Source: an uncultured Bacteroidales bacterium
Lineage (GTDB): Bacteria; Bacteroidota; Bacteroidia; Bacteroidales; Bacteroidaceae
Assembly: GCA_937906165.1 (NCBI GenBank)
Contig: CALCYA010000118.1
Location: 1 to 40,710, forward strand
Direction: 5' to 3'
Length of the DNA: 40,710 bases
Part shown: positions 7,530 to 15,587 of the stretch, piece by piece
Layout: each line of letters opens with the position of its first letter
Numbering within the stretch: the first letter of the stretch is position 1
The notes under the pieces: model-generated
Databases searched by the model: none
Seen by the model: the letters and a program-made list of their open reading frames with translations, nothing else
Told to the model about the DNA's origin: nothing
Translations under genes and position numbers: made by a program

Positions 7530-7832
7530 TCAGATCACATAGTCCGCCTCGGCGCGGCCTTCGGTTATACCTTTGAAACATGCCGCCACAGCCGCATGCG
7601 CCGGGTGGATCTTGTAGCGTTCCATAGCCTCGGCATCCTCAAAAGCCGACACCAGCACCGCATCGTATGCAGTACCCGCCACGCATACATTCACACCCAC
7701 CTCAAGAGAGATTATCTCGGGGACTACACCCACAAGAGCCTCAAGTTTCTCTTTTGCCCAGAAAGCATGCTCCTGCTTGCTCTTTCCGTTGGCACCCTCA
7801 ATGAAGCGCCACATTACAATATGCTTGAACAT
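7530..7832 (-). CDS. Dabb family protein (stress-responsive alpha/beta barrel)
   Basis: A 100-residue protein of the Dabb (dimeric alpha-beta barrel) family. It opens with the characteristic FKHIVMWRF strand, followed by a helix with many charged residues, the LEVGVNVC strand, DAVLVSAFEDAEAMERY and the final HPAHAAVAACFKGI segment. Family members are small ferredoxin-fold homodimers; most have no known substrate. I use ATG 7832; a GTG two codons upstream is possible. It lies 11 bases downstream of trmB, in the same direction. Confidence 0.88.
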   Translation of the reverse strand: MFKHIVMWRFIEGANGKSKQEHAFWAKEKLEALVGVVPEIISLEVGVNVCVAGTAYDAVLVSAFEDAEAMERYKIHPAHAAVAACFKGITEGRAEADYVI

Positions 7833-7843
7833 AATCACACCTG

Positions 7844-8602
7844 TTATTTACTTGTTTCCAGACAGCTACGCTTACTGCGGCCGTAACTGCGATACTCGTC
7901 AAGTTCAATCTCTACATCCGGTTCCTCATACTGCTCCTTTGCAGGGAGGTTGAAAGCGATGTACTTGATTGTTATACCGCGTGACAGCCACTGCGACTCG
8001 TAATAGGTACGTATCTGCAGTACGTCACTAACCACCTCTTGACCGTGCACATCTTCAATACACTCCACTACCGGCAATGCATTCACCTCTGTTATATATC
8101 TGGTATAGGTGAACATGAAGTTACTGTCGGTCTTGAGGTGTACAATGGCATCCTCGGCAAGGATATTCCTGTAACGCGCAAGGAAAAGAGAAGAGGTCAG
8201 GCGCTTTGTATACTTCTTCATCTGCGGGTCGGGGAAAGTAAGCCAAATCTCACTCACTTCGCCAGCCGCGAACAGACGGTCTATTATCTCGATATTCGTA
8301 CGCAGGAAACCCACATTGGTAAGCCCTGCCTCCATTGCCTCGGTGGCACCTGTCCACATACGCGCACCCTTGATATCCACTCCAATGAAGTTCTTCCCCG
8401 GGAAGCGGCGCGCAAGAGCTACTGTATACTCACCCCTGCCACAGCCAAGCTCCAGCACGATAGGATTGTCATTCTTGAAAAAGTCGCGCCTCCAGTTACC
8501 CTGCAAGGGGAACTCAACATCATCGATAACCGAATATGGATGCTCGATAACATTAGGATACGATGCCATATCGGCGAATTTCTTCAGTTTTCCTTTTCCC
8601 AT
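7844..8602 (-). CDS. trmB: tRNA (guanine-N7-)-methyltransferase
   Basis: A 252-residue TrmB, which uses S-adenosylmethionine to methylate G46 of tRNA. The SAM-binding motif is VLELGCGRGEYTVALA, followed by the acidic FIGVDIKGARMW, and the family signature IWLTFPDPQMKK is present. I choose ATG 8602 (MGKGKLKKFADM); a TTG at 8620 would extend the protein by six residues and overlap ilvE. With the ATG start there is a 10-base gap to the end of ilvE, which lies upstream on the same strand. Confidence 0.95.
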   Translation of the reverse strand: MGKGKLKKFADMASYPNVIEHPYSVIDDVEFPLQGNWRRDFFKNDNPIVLELGCGRGEYTVALARRFPGKNFIGVDIKGARMWTGATEAMEAGLTNVGFLRTNIEIIDRLFAAGEVSEIWLTFPDPQMKKYTKRLTSSLFLARYRNILAEDAIVHLKTDSNFMFTYTRYITEVNALPVVECIEDVHGQEVVSDVLQIRTYYESQWLSRGITIKYIAFNLPAKEQYEEPDVEIELDEYRSYGRSKRSCLETSK

Positions 8603-8612
8603 AGCCTCTTTT

Positions 8613-9632
8613 TTATTCAACTACTGTCACCCAACCGTAAGGATCGGCCACGTCACCGTACTGTATCGCACGCAGGCGGTGATAAAGCTCTGTGAGCACA
8701 GGACCGGGCTTACCGTCCTTGGCAATAACATAGCTCTTACCCTGCTCCACATCATCTATGCGTCCGATTGGCGAAATGACGGCAGCTGTACCGCAAGCAC
8801 CGGCCTCATCGAATGCAGAGAGTTCCTCCTCGGGCACGGGACGCTGTTCTACAGTCATACCCATGTCACGCGCTATCTGCATGAGGCTGTTATTGGTGAT
8901 TGAAGGCAGGATAGATGTGGATTTTGGAGTAATATAGCTGTTACCCTTGATACAGATGAAGTTGGCAGCACCACACTCGTCGATATATTTTTTCTCCTTT
9001 GCATCAAGATAAATCTCGCAAGAATACCCCTGCTCATGTGCAGCATAACTCGCACGCATACCCGCAGCATAGTTACCGCCCACCTTGAAACGGCCTGTGC
9101 CGAGAGGTGCTGCGCGGTCAATATCGCGGAAAATCACGCAGTTGTTCACTGCAAAGCCGGCCTTGTAGTATGGTCCTACAGGAGTTACGAATATCACAAA
9201 AAGATACTCCTTTGATGGGCTCACACCCACCTGGGCGCTTGTACCGATGAGCAACGGACGTATATAAAGCGACGCACCGCTCTCGTAAGGAGGCACAAAA
9301 CGCTCGTTAAGCGCCACCACCTTTGTAACCATCTCACGGAAGAGTTCAGTGCTCACGCGAGGCATCATTATACCGTCACAACTGCTCTGCAGGCGCTCGG
9401 CATTTGCCTCGAGACGGAAGATGCGCACCTTTCCGTCCTTTCCGCGGAAGGCCTTGAGGCCTTCAAAAGCATCCTGACCATAATGCAGACAGGTTGCCGC
9501 CATATGAAGTGTTATATTCTCATCGGCAGATACCTGAACCTCGCCCCATGCACCGTCCTTGTATATACAGCGCACATTGCCGTCGGTCTTGCGATAACCG
9601 AATCCAAGATTTGACCAATCCAAAGTTTCCAT
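8613..9632 (-). CDS. ilvE: Branched-chain amino acid aminotransferase
   Basis: A 339-residue class IV (fold type IV) PLP-dependent aminotransferase that interconverts branched-chain amino acids and their 2-oxo acids with 2-oxoglutarate/glutamate. The motif RFKVGGNYAAG contains the expected PLP lysine at residue 183. Other marks are the HYGQDAFEGLKAFR segment, GASLYIRPLLIGT and the EIYLDAKEKKYIDECGAANF signature of the longer, eukaryote-like BCAT subgroup. It starts 27 bases downstream of a candidate TATCTTCG promoter element and is followed by trmB. Confidence 0.95.
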   Translation of the reverse strand: METLDWSNLGFGYRKTDGNVRCIYKDGAWGEVQVSADENITLHMAATCLHYGQDAFEGLKAFRGKDGKVRIFRLEANAERLQSSCDGIMMPRVSTELFREMVTKVVALNERFVPPYESGASLYIRPLLIGTSAQVGVSPSKEYLFVIFVTPVGPYYKAGFAVNNCVIFRDIDRAAPLGTGRFKVGGNYAAGMRASYAAHEQGYSCEIYLDAKEKKYIDECGAANFICIKGNSYITPKSTSILPSITNNSLMQIARDMGMTVEQRPVPEEELSAFDEAGACGTAAVISPIGRIDDVEQGKSYVIAKDGKPGPVLTELYHRLRAIQYGDVADPYGWVTVVE

Positions 9633-9658
9633 AGTCTATATTATTTTCTTTTGCGGCG

Positions 9659-9666
9659 CGAAGATA
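9659..9666 (-). promoter_or_regulatory. Candidate -7 element for ilvE
   Basis: TATCTTCG on the minus strand differs from TAnnTTTG at one base. The same eight bases occur upstream of cdd (36825-36832), which supports it as a variant used in this genome. A TTG lies 14 bases upstream, shorter than the usual spacing. Confidence 0.4.
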
Positions 9667-9748
9667 CACATTTTACCCGACAATTGAAAAAAAAACCATC
9701 TTTACCTCTTAAATATAAGGAATTGCATAACGATGAATGCCACCACGC

Positions 9749-9943
9749 TCATTCAGACAGATTATCAAGCAACTCCTTTACCTCCTCGTCGACCTTGTAG
9801 AGTTTCCCACGACAGAACTGCACAAGTGCCGCAGCCTCCTTGAGCATTCCCGACAACTCGTCGATATCGAGTTTGCCACCTTGCACTGCGTTCATTATCT
9901 CTTCGAGGCGCATAACCGCCTGTGTATATGTCATATTATCCAT
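9749..9943 (-). CDS. xseB: Exodeoxyribonuclease VII small subunit
   Basis: A 64-residue XseB, the small helical subunit of exonuclease VII, which degrades single-stranded DNA from both ends. It shows the family pattern MTYTQAVMRLEEIMNAV, GKLDIDELSGMLKEAAALVQFCRGKL and a final VDEEVKELL. Length matches the family. It starts two bases after the stop of xseA, consistent with coupled translation of the two subunits. Confidence 0.93.
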   Translation of the reverse strand: MDNMTYTQAVMRLEEIMNAVQGGKLDIDELSGMLKEAAALVQFCRGKLYKVDEEVKELLDNLSE

Positions 9944-9944
9944 A

Positions 9945-11201
9945 TCATTTATCTATTTTATCCTTGACTGTACTTGTAAACTCACCGCCGGCGACCTCGG
10001 TTGTCACCTCATAGCCCGGTACGACATCATCAATTGAGCGCACCACCCTGCCGTTCACTCTGGTGATGCTGTACCCGAGAGACAATATACGTTCGGGGGA
10101 AGCCGCCTCAAGTGCCGCGTTGCACACATCCAACCTGTGTTGTTGTTCCTTTATGAGCATCTGTGCCGAGGAGAACACTGCCTGCAGAGAGGTCTGCAAA
10201 CGCATTTTCTCCCCTTGCAGATAGAGTGCTGTAGCCATTGGCAGGCGCCCCAACAATCCCTGCAAGCGCTGTTGTTCGGCATCAATACGCAGCTGCACGC
10301 CTTGCACCACACCATGCATCATGTTTGTCATATATGTTTCCTGCTCAAGCATGGCATGGATAAGCAGTTCGGCAGCTGCCGTCGGAGTCTTTGCCCTTGT
10401 ATGGGCCACCATATCCAACACACTCTCGTCACGCTGATGCCCGATACCCGTTATTATGGGAAGAGGAAACTGCGCGCAGTTGTTGGCAAGGTCGTATGTG
10501 TCAAAACAGCTCAATTCACTTGTCGCACCGCCGCCACGTATTATCACAACCACATCCCACATGTCAATATCAGCGGCAATGCGGTCAAGGGCCGATATTA
10601 CTCCCTGTTCCACACCGCTGCCCTGCATCGGAGACTGGAAAAGATGCGGATAAAAGACAAAGCCATAGCGGTTGGAAGCCAACTGGTCGCAAAAATCGCC
10701 ATAACCGGCAGCGGTAGCAGAAGATATCACAGCCACCCGCTGCGGCAGAAGAGGAAACGGGAGTTCTTTGTTGAGGTCGATGACACCCTCATCGGTGAGA
10801 CGTTTTATCACAAGCATACGCTGACGCGCCATGTCACCCACCGTATATGCAGGTTCAATATCGCAGACATCAAGTGTGTAGCCATACAGCTCGTGGAAGC
10901 CCACCGATACCTGCAACAGCACCTTGAGCCCTGCCGCAAACGGTTCACCTGTCTGCTCCAAGAAATAGGGCCGCAACAACGAATATATCCGCGACCATAT
11001 TGTACCACGAGCCTTGGCCACTAACTCCTGTGTAACCTCATCGCGTTGCACCAGTTCAATGTAACAATGACCGTTCGACGCTTCGCGCACCTCGCTCAGT
11101 TCGCCTGTCACCCAATATCGTGACGGCAAACCCTCGCTTACAGCCTGGCGCACCATGTTGTTGAGCGAATATAACGTAAACGGTTCTTCTATGCTATTCA
11201 T
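9945..11201 (-). CDS. xseA: Exodeoxyribonuclease VII large subunit
   Basis: A 418-residue XseA, the catalytic subunit of exonuclease VII. It has the N-terminal OB-fold (YWVTGELSEVREASNGHCYIEL), then the catalytic Exonuc_VII_L domain with RVAVISSATAAGYGDF, the VVVIIRGGGATSELSCFD motif and IITGIGHQRDESVLDMVAHTRAKTPTAAA, in which the conserved Gly-His-x-x-Asp and Thr-Pro residues are kept. A helical region at about 285-375 and a short C-terminal segment follow. Its first 8 bases overlap the end of mnmA, so mnmA-xseA-xseB look like one transcription unit. Confidence 0.95.
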   Translation of the reverse strand: MNSIEEPFTLYSLNNMVRQAVSEGLPSRYWVTGELSEVREASNGHCYIELVQRDEVTQELVAKARGTIWSRIYSLLRPYFLEQTGEPFAAGLKVLLQVSVGFHELYGYTLDVCDIEPAYTVGDMARQRMLVIKRLTDEGVIDLNKELPFPLLPQRVAVISSATAAGYGDFCDQLASNRYGFVFYPHLFQSPMQGSGVEQGVISALDRIAADIDMWDVVVIIRGGGATSELSCFDTYDLANNCAQFPLPIITGIGHQRDESVLDMVAHTRAKTPTAAAELLIHAMLEQETYMTNMMHGVVQGVQLRIDAEQQRLQGLLGRLPMATALYLQGEKMRLQTSLQAVFSSAQMLIKEQQHRLDVCNAALEAASPERILSLGYSITRVNGRVVRSIDDVVPGYEVTTEVAGGEFTSTVKDKIDK

Positions 11202-12312
11202 TTATCCATTGGTTTATTCCACGTTGGTCGGCAATGAAAGCACCGCCTACGACCATGTTGCCACAATAAAAGACTGCCGACTGGCCCGGTGTTATCGCAG
11301 ACACGGGTTCATGCAGATGCACTAGCCAACGTCCGTCGCTCACTTGACGCGGAGCGCCACAAGGCACTGCACGGCTACGGTAACGCACACGCACCTTAAG
11401 TTCGCCAGGCACAGCATCTACCCATTGCGGTGTCTCTACAAGCATGTCTTGTGTAAGCAGCTGCTCCTCACTACCGAGCATCACCGTATTCTTTGCTGCA
11501 TTTATTTTTAGAACGTATGCAGGATGTCCAAGGGCGATACCGAGCCCCTTACGTTGTCCTATAGTGTAAAAAGGAAAGCCAGAATGCTTGCCCAGCACAC
11601 GCCCTCCGCAGTCCACAAAAGAGCCGCCACTGTACCGTTCGTCTATACCCGGCACATTCATTCGCAGAAAATCGCGGTAGTCACCCGGGATGAAGCAGAC
11701 CTCCATACTTTCGCCACTGTCGGCAACACATCGGTAACCACGTTCCTTGAGATACTCCACAACGCGCGGTTTCTCCCAACCGCCCAAAGGGAATATCACC
11801 CTCGAGAGTTGCTGTTGGGTAAGCCGCCAAAGGAAATAGCTCTGGTCCTTACGGTGGTCATCGCCGGTGAAAATATAATATTTCTCATCACCATTTTCCC
11901 CTTCACATTGTGCATGGCCCTTATCTGTTTTCTGTTTTACCTTTTCAGTTTTCACATAGTGTCCCGTCGCGATATATGTACAGCCGAGTCTGTCGGCCCA
12001 CTCCTCGAGCAGACGGAATTTCACAAGAGGATTGCAGTTAACGCAAGGGTTCGGAGTATATCCTGCAAGGTAGCTGTCAATGAAAGGTTGCACGACAAGT
12101 TGTCTGAATTCATCGCGCACGTCGACGACATGATGTTTTATGCCAAGACGTGCCGCAAGCGCAGCCGCTGCATCCACCGCACCGAAACCGGAATCGCAGG
12201 TGACGAAAGTAAGACCTTCGACCCTGTAACCCTGCTCAAGAAGCATGCAGCACACTGCCGTACTGTCAATGCCTCCGCTCATTCCTACAAGAACACCCCT
12301 GTCCGTATTCAT
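11194..12312 (-). CDS. mnmA: tRNA-specific 2-thiouridylase, with an extra low-complexity insert
   Basis: A 372-residue MnmA, which thiolates U34 of tRNA-Lys, -Glu and -Gln using ATP and a relayed persulfide. The PP-loop motif SGGIDST is at residues 12-18; catalytic cysteines are expected in YTPNPCVNCN and SMEVCFIPGD. I use ATG 12312: the longer reading frame to 12378 would include the promoter and an unrelated leader. Between ATGHYV and KYYIFTGDDH, where family members have a short turn, there is an insert of about 20 polar residues (KVKQKTDKGHAQCEGENGDE). Its DNA consists largely of A-rich heptads like those at 7484-7529. Confidence 0.94.
   Translation of the reverse strand: MNTDRGVLVGMSGGIDSTAVCCMLLEQGYRVEGLTFVTCDSGFGAVDAAAALAARLGIKHHVVDVRDEFRQLVVQPFIDSYLAGYTPNPCVNCNPLVKFRLLEEWADRLGCTYIATGHYVKTEKVKQKTDKGHAQCEGENGDEKYYIFTGDDHRKDQSYFLWRLTQQQLSRVIFPLGGWEKPRVVEYLKERGYRCVADSGESMEVCFIPGDYRDFLRMNVPGIDERYSGGSFVDCGGRVLGKHSGFPFYTIGQRKGLGIALGHPAYVLKINAAKNTVMLGSEEQLLTQDMLVETPQWVDAVPGELKVRVRYRSRAVPCGAPRQVSDGRWLVHLHEPVSAITPGQSAVFYCGNMVVGGAFIADQRGINQWINE
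11921..11955. repeat. A-rich heptad repeat inside mnmA
   Basis: On the minus strand five consecutive 7-base units can be laid out: GTGAAAA, CTGAAAA, GGTAAAA, CAGAAAA, CAGATAA. They encode VKTEKVKQKTDK in frame. The first two units are identical to units in the spacer at 7484-7529. Confidence 0.65.
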
Positions 12313-12351
12313 AAAATTGAAGAAACAGTTCTTATCTGTCAAAAAAAGTTC

Positions 12352-12371
12352 TAATTTTGCAATGCAAATAT
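12352..12371. promoter_or_regulatory. Face-to-face -7 elements for mnmA (minus) and the MATE gene (plus)
   Basis: Plus strand TAATTTTG at 12352-12359 and minus strand TATATTTG at 12364-12371 both match TAnnTTTG. They are only four bases apart and centre on the dyad TTTGCA-A-TGCAAA. The plus element would start transcripts near 12366 (60 bases before the MATE ATG), the minus element near 12357 (45 bases before mnmA). No good -33 box is seen for either. Confidence 0.45.
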
Positions 12372-12425
12372 ACACCAATTTTGCGATAGAAATCTGACTT
12401 TATATTTTTTTATGAACAACAATAT

Positions 12426-13820
12426 ATGAGCAACAATACAGGTAGAAAAGTTCCAACGGAGTTGGGAACAGAAAAAGTAAGCAAGCTACTCATACAGTAT
12501 GCTATCCCTGCCATCATTGCACAGACCGCCGCATCGCTCTACAACATGATTGACAGCGTCTTCATCGGTCATATCCCCGATGTCGGTGCCGAAGCCATCT
12601 CGGGCCTCGCCACCACATTCCCGTTCATGAACCTCTCGGCAGCATTCGGCGCCATGGTCGGAGTGGGAGGTGCCACACAGCTGTCGGTACGCTTGGGACA
12701 GAGAGACTATGACTCGGCAAAGCACATTCTCGGCAATCTCGTCACACTCAACATTATCGTCGGAATACTTTTTGCCACAATATCGTTCATGTTCCTTGAC
12801 GATATCCTTTTCTTCTTCGGTGCCAGTGAGGCGACATTACCCTTCGCAAGAAGTTTTATGGAAATAATCCTGCTCGGAAATGTAGTCACACACCTCTATT
12901 TCGGAATCAATGCCGCACTGCGTTCCTCGGGACACCCCAAACAGGCAATGTACGCGACAATAATCACTGTGGTGATGAATGTGATTCTTGCACCGCTTTT
13001 CATCTATGTCCTCGGTTGGGGAATCAGAGGCGCAGCCCTTGCTACCGTCCTTGCACAATGCATCACCCTCACTTGGCAGATCAGATTGCTCAGCAATCCT
13101 AACGAGCTCCTGCATCTGCAACGTGGTATCTACAAACTCAGGAAGAATATTGTCAAAGGTATCCTGAGCATAGGTATGTCGCCATTTTTCATCAATGCTG
13201 CGGCCTGTATCGTTGTCATCATCATAAACAAGGGCTTGCGTAACTATGGAGAGGACGGAGACGTATCAATAGCAGCATACGGAATCGCCAACCGCATGCA
13301 GTTCATCTTTGTCATGGTGGTACTTGGTCTCACGCAAGGCATGCAACCCATCGTAGGATACAACTACGGAGCCAAACGCCCTGACAGGGTAAAGAGTGCA
13401 CTCATGCAGACAATATTCTGGGCTACACTGGTGACAACATTAGGTTTCATCATATGCGAGTTCATGCCCGAGACTGTTGCCAAGGCGTTCACCACCGATC
13501 CTAAGCTTATTGAACATGCGGCATGGGCAATGCAGGTAATGTGTACATTCATGCCTTTCATTGGATTCCAGCTTGTAACAACCAACTTCTTCCAGAGTGT
13601 AGGTCTGGTTAACAAGTCAATATTCCTCTCACTTACCCGTCAGGTACTCCTGCTGATACCGCTTTTGCTCATTCTACCCCTTTTCATCGGGGAGAAAGGA
13701 GTATGGTACAGCATGCCTGTCTCGGATATTATAGCAGCCATCCTTACTGTAGTGATGCTCATATTGCAGTTCCGTCAATGGAACAGGGAAGGCATAGAAA
13801 AAACCACATTAAAAGTCTAA
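12426..13820 (+). CDS. MATE family multidrug/Na+-driven efflux transporter
   Basis: A 464-residue inner-membrane transporter of the MATE family with about 12 hydrophobic helices arranged as two repeats. Recognisable parts are KLLIQYAIPAIIAQTAASLYNMID at the N-terminus, the PDVGAEAISGLATTFP loop, GVGGATQLSVRLGQRD, and at the start of the second half MQFIFVMVVLGLTQGMQPIVGYNYGA. It belongs to the NorM/DinF-like branch that exports cationic compounds in exchange for Na+ or H+; the substrate cannot be read from the sequence. It is the first gene of a tight three-gene unit, 3 bases before a cytidylate-kinase-like gene. Confidence 0.93.
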   Translation: MSNNTGRKVPTELGTEKVSKLLIQYAIPAIIAQTAASLYNMIDSVFIGHIPDVGAEAISGLATTFPFMNLSAAFGAMVGVGGATQLSVRLGQRDYDSAKHILGNLVTLNIIVGILFATISFMFLDDILFFFGASEATLPFARSFMEIILLGNVVTHLYFGINAALRSSGHPKQAMYATIITVVMNVILAPLFIYVLGWGIRGAALATVLAQCITLTWQIRLLSNPNELLHLQRGIYKLRKNIVKGILSIGMSPFFINAAACIVVIIINKGLRNYGEDGDVSIAAYGIANRMQFIFVMVVLGLTQGMQPIVGYNYGAKRPDRVKSALMQTIFWATLVTTLGFIICEFMPETVAKAFTTDPKLIEHAAWAMQVMCTFMPFIGFQLVTTNFFQSVGLVNKSIFLSLTRQVLLLIPLLLILPLFIGEKGVWYSMPVSDIIAAILTVVMLILQFRQWNREGIEKTTLKV

Positions 13821-13823
13821 ATT

Positions 13824-14444
13824 ATGGAGAGATTCGTGATTTCAATAGGCCGCGAGCTTGGCAGCGGTGGCAAAGAGATAGCAGAAAAAGTGGCAACACG
13901 CCTTGGCATAAAGTTCTATGACAGGAAGCTGCTTGAGGTGGCAGCACGCGAGAGCGGACTCGACACAACCGTATTCGAGAATGCAGACGAGCGCGAGTCA
14001 CACACCTTTGCCGGCAACATTTTCAGCATACACGGAGCCATCACCGATATATTCATCGGCGGCAGCTGCATGAATGCCGACCAGCTATTTGCCATACAGA
14101 GCGAGGCCATACGTGACCTTGCAGAGCGCGAGAGTTGTGTTATAGTAGGCCGCTGCGCAGAGTATGTGCTCCGCGACCATCCGCACAAAGCAAGCATTTT
14201 CATCACTGCAGATTACGAGGACCGTGTAAGATACGTGATGAACCATGACAATGTGGACCGCACACAGGCCATCTTAACAATAGAGAAAGGCGACAAGCGC
14301 CGCCGCAGCTATCACGACTACTACGCAACCACCCGTTGGGGCGAGGCACGTTGCTATGACCTGTGCATCAATTCGTCACATTTCGGCATAGAAGGAACAA
14401 CTGATTTCATCTGCAACTACATCAAAAAACGCTTCGGTATATGA
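13824..14444 (+). CDS. Cytidylate kinase-like family protein
   Basis: A 206-residue P-loop protein of the cytidylate-kinase-like family. The nucleotide-binding region is FVISIGRELGSGGKEIAEKVA, followed by LGIKFYDRKLLEVAA, the CVIVGRCAEYVL strand and a late Arg-rich KRRRSYHDYYATTRWGEA segment that resembles the lid and NMP-binding portion of CMP kinase. Family members differ from true Cmk (usually about 225 residues) and their physiological substrate is not settled. Its stop overlaps the start of the next gene (ATGA). Confidence 0.88.
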   Translation: MERFVISIGRELGSGGKEIAEKVATRLGIKFYDRKLLEVAARESGLDTTVFENADERESHTFAGNIFSIHGAITDIFIGGSCMNADQLFAIQSEAIRDLAERESCVIVGRCAEYVLRDHPHKASIFITADYEDRVRYVMNHDNVDRTQAILTIEKGDKRRRSYHDYYATTRWGEARCYDLCINSSHFGIEGTTDFICNYIKKRFGI

Positions 14445-14929
14445 AACGCATAGGCCTGTTGTCGGACACCCACAGCTGGTGGGACGACAGATACCTGATA
14501 CACTTTGCCGATTGCGACGAGATCTGGCACGCGGGAGACATAGGCAGCGAACTTGTAATAAAGCAGCTTGAGGCACGCTGTCCCGTACGTGCCGTATGCG
14601 GCAACATAGACGGACAAGAGATACGAAGCAGGTTCGGCGAGGTACTGAAATTCAAGGTCGAGGAGTGCAATGTCATAATGACACACATTGGCGGTTACCC
14701 GGGCAAGTACAGCCCGGCGATACGCGGCAGCATTTACAGGGAACGTCCTCAACTGTTCATAGCAGGACACTCCCACATACTCAAGGTAATGTATGACGAC
14801 ATTGTCGGCTGCCTGCACATAAACCCCGGTGCTGCAGGCCGTCAAGGGTGGCAACAGGTGCGCACACTTGTAAAGTTCATCATTGACGGCAAGGACATCA
14901 AAGAACTGGAAGTCATAGAACTGCAATAG
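14441..14929 (+). CDS. YfcE/MJ0936-type metallophosphoesterase
   Basis: A 162-residue small calcineurin-like phosphoesterase. The metal-ligand motifs appear in order: GLLSDTHSWW (D-x-H), WHAGDIG (GD), VCGNIDG (GN), MTHIGGYPG (H) and AGHSHI (GHxH), so the two-metal site looks complete. Family members hydrolyse phosphodiesters such as bis-p-nitrophenyl phosphate in vitro; the natural substrate is unknown. It overlaps the upstream gene by four bases and converges on the sigma factor gene with 16 bases between stops. Confidence 0.92.
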   Translation: MKRIGLLSDTHSWWDDRYLIHFADCDEIWHAGDIGSELVIKQLEARCPVRAVCGNIDGQEIRSRFGEVLKFKVEECNVIMTHIGGYPGKYSPAIRGSIYRERPQLFIAGHSHILKVMYDDIVGCLHINPGAAGRQGWQQVRTLVKFIIDGKDIKELEVIELQ

Positions 14930-14945
14930 CTGCACGACAAGTTCT

Positions 14946-15449
14946 TTATCTATAATCCTTCAATAACCTCTGCAATTGTTGTCGGGTAAAGAAAATACGG
15001 CTTTTCACCGTGCCGAGCGGCAAGCCCAACCTGTCGGCAATCTCACGGTACTTGAACCCTGAGAGGTGCATAAGGAAAGGGATGCGGTAGTCACGCGGCA
15101 GACTGTGCACCACCCTGAAAATTTCCTTGCTGTCATAATTGTTTTCAGTTGAATAGTTCTCGAACTCACGTGGCTGGTTAATATGGAAAAGGTTGTCGGT
15201 GTGGTCCACGAATGTCTGATCACGTACCTCCTTCCGGTAGTTGTTGATGAAGATATTTCTCATTATGGTATATACCCACCCTTTGAAATTGGTATCCGGG
15301 GTATATTTGTCCATATTACCAAGCGCCTTCAAGGACGTCTCCTGCAATAAATCATTCGCCTCCTCTTTATCTGCTGTCAGCTTGTAGGCAAAGCGTTGCA
15401 GCTCCGACTGCACCTCGAGCAGATCTCTCCTAAACTTTGCAGTATCCAA
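14946..15449 (-). CDS. RNA polymerase sigma factor, ECF subfamily
   Basis: A 167-residue ECF-type sigma factor. Region 2 covers residues 15-85 with DLLQETSLKALGN and FKGWVYTIMRNIFINNYRK; region 4 covers about 110-165 with FKYREIADRLGLPLGTVKSRIFFTRQQL, a helix-turn-helix that contacts the -35 element. The start is TTG at 15449: no ATG precedes region 2, and an in-frame stop lies five codons upstream. There is no anti-sigma gene on either side, so control must be by another route or by expression level. I recall close homologues that also stand alone in Bacteroides. Confidence 0.9.
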   Translation of the reverse strand: MDTAKFRRDLLEVQSELQRFAYKLTADKEEANDLLQETSLKALGNMDKYTPDTNFKGWVYTIMRNIFINNYRKEVRDQTFVDHTDNLFHINQPREFENYSTENNYDSKEIFRVVHSLPRDYRIPFLMHLSGFKYREIADRLGLPLGTVKSRIFFTRQQLQRLLKDYR

Positions 15450-15536
15450 CTCTTTATATGTTTAATTGTTGTTGCACGGTATCTCCGCATATAGACAATA
15501 AACAAATAACCATACTGCTTTGTTCACAGCATACAA

Positions 15537-15567
15537 AAAGTCCGTGAGGAAAATTCCCACGGACTTT
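15537..15567 (-). terminator. Rho-independent terminator after thrA
   Basis: Arms aaagtccgtg and cacggacttt, extended by ggaa/ttcc with one bulged base, form a hairpin that on the minus strand is followed by CTTTTT. It lies 20 bases beyond the thrA stop and separates thrA from the downstream sigma factor gene. Confidence 0.9.
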
Positions 15568-15587
15568 CGTAATATTTATATGTTATA

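Noticed and set aside
10137..11024. A 295-codon open frame on the plus strand
   Set aside because: It lies entirely antisense to xseA, and its His/Cys/Arg-rich composition is typical of a shadow frame.
11524..12354. A 276-codon open frame on the plus strand
   Set aside because: It is antisense to mnmA, which has complete catalytic motifs.
12313..12378. N-terminal extension of MnmA
   Set aside because: The extra residues are unlike MnmA and cover the promoter; the PP-loop protein starts normally at 12312.
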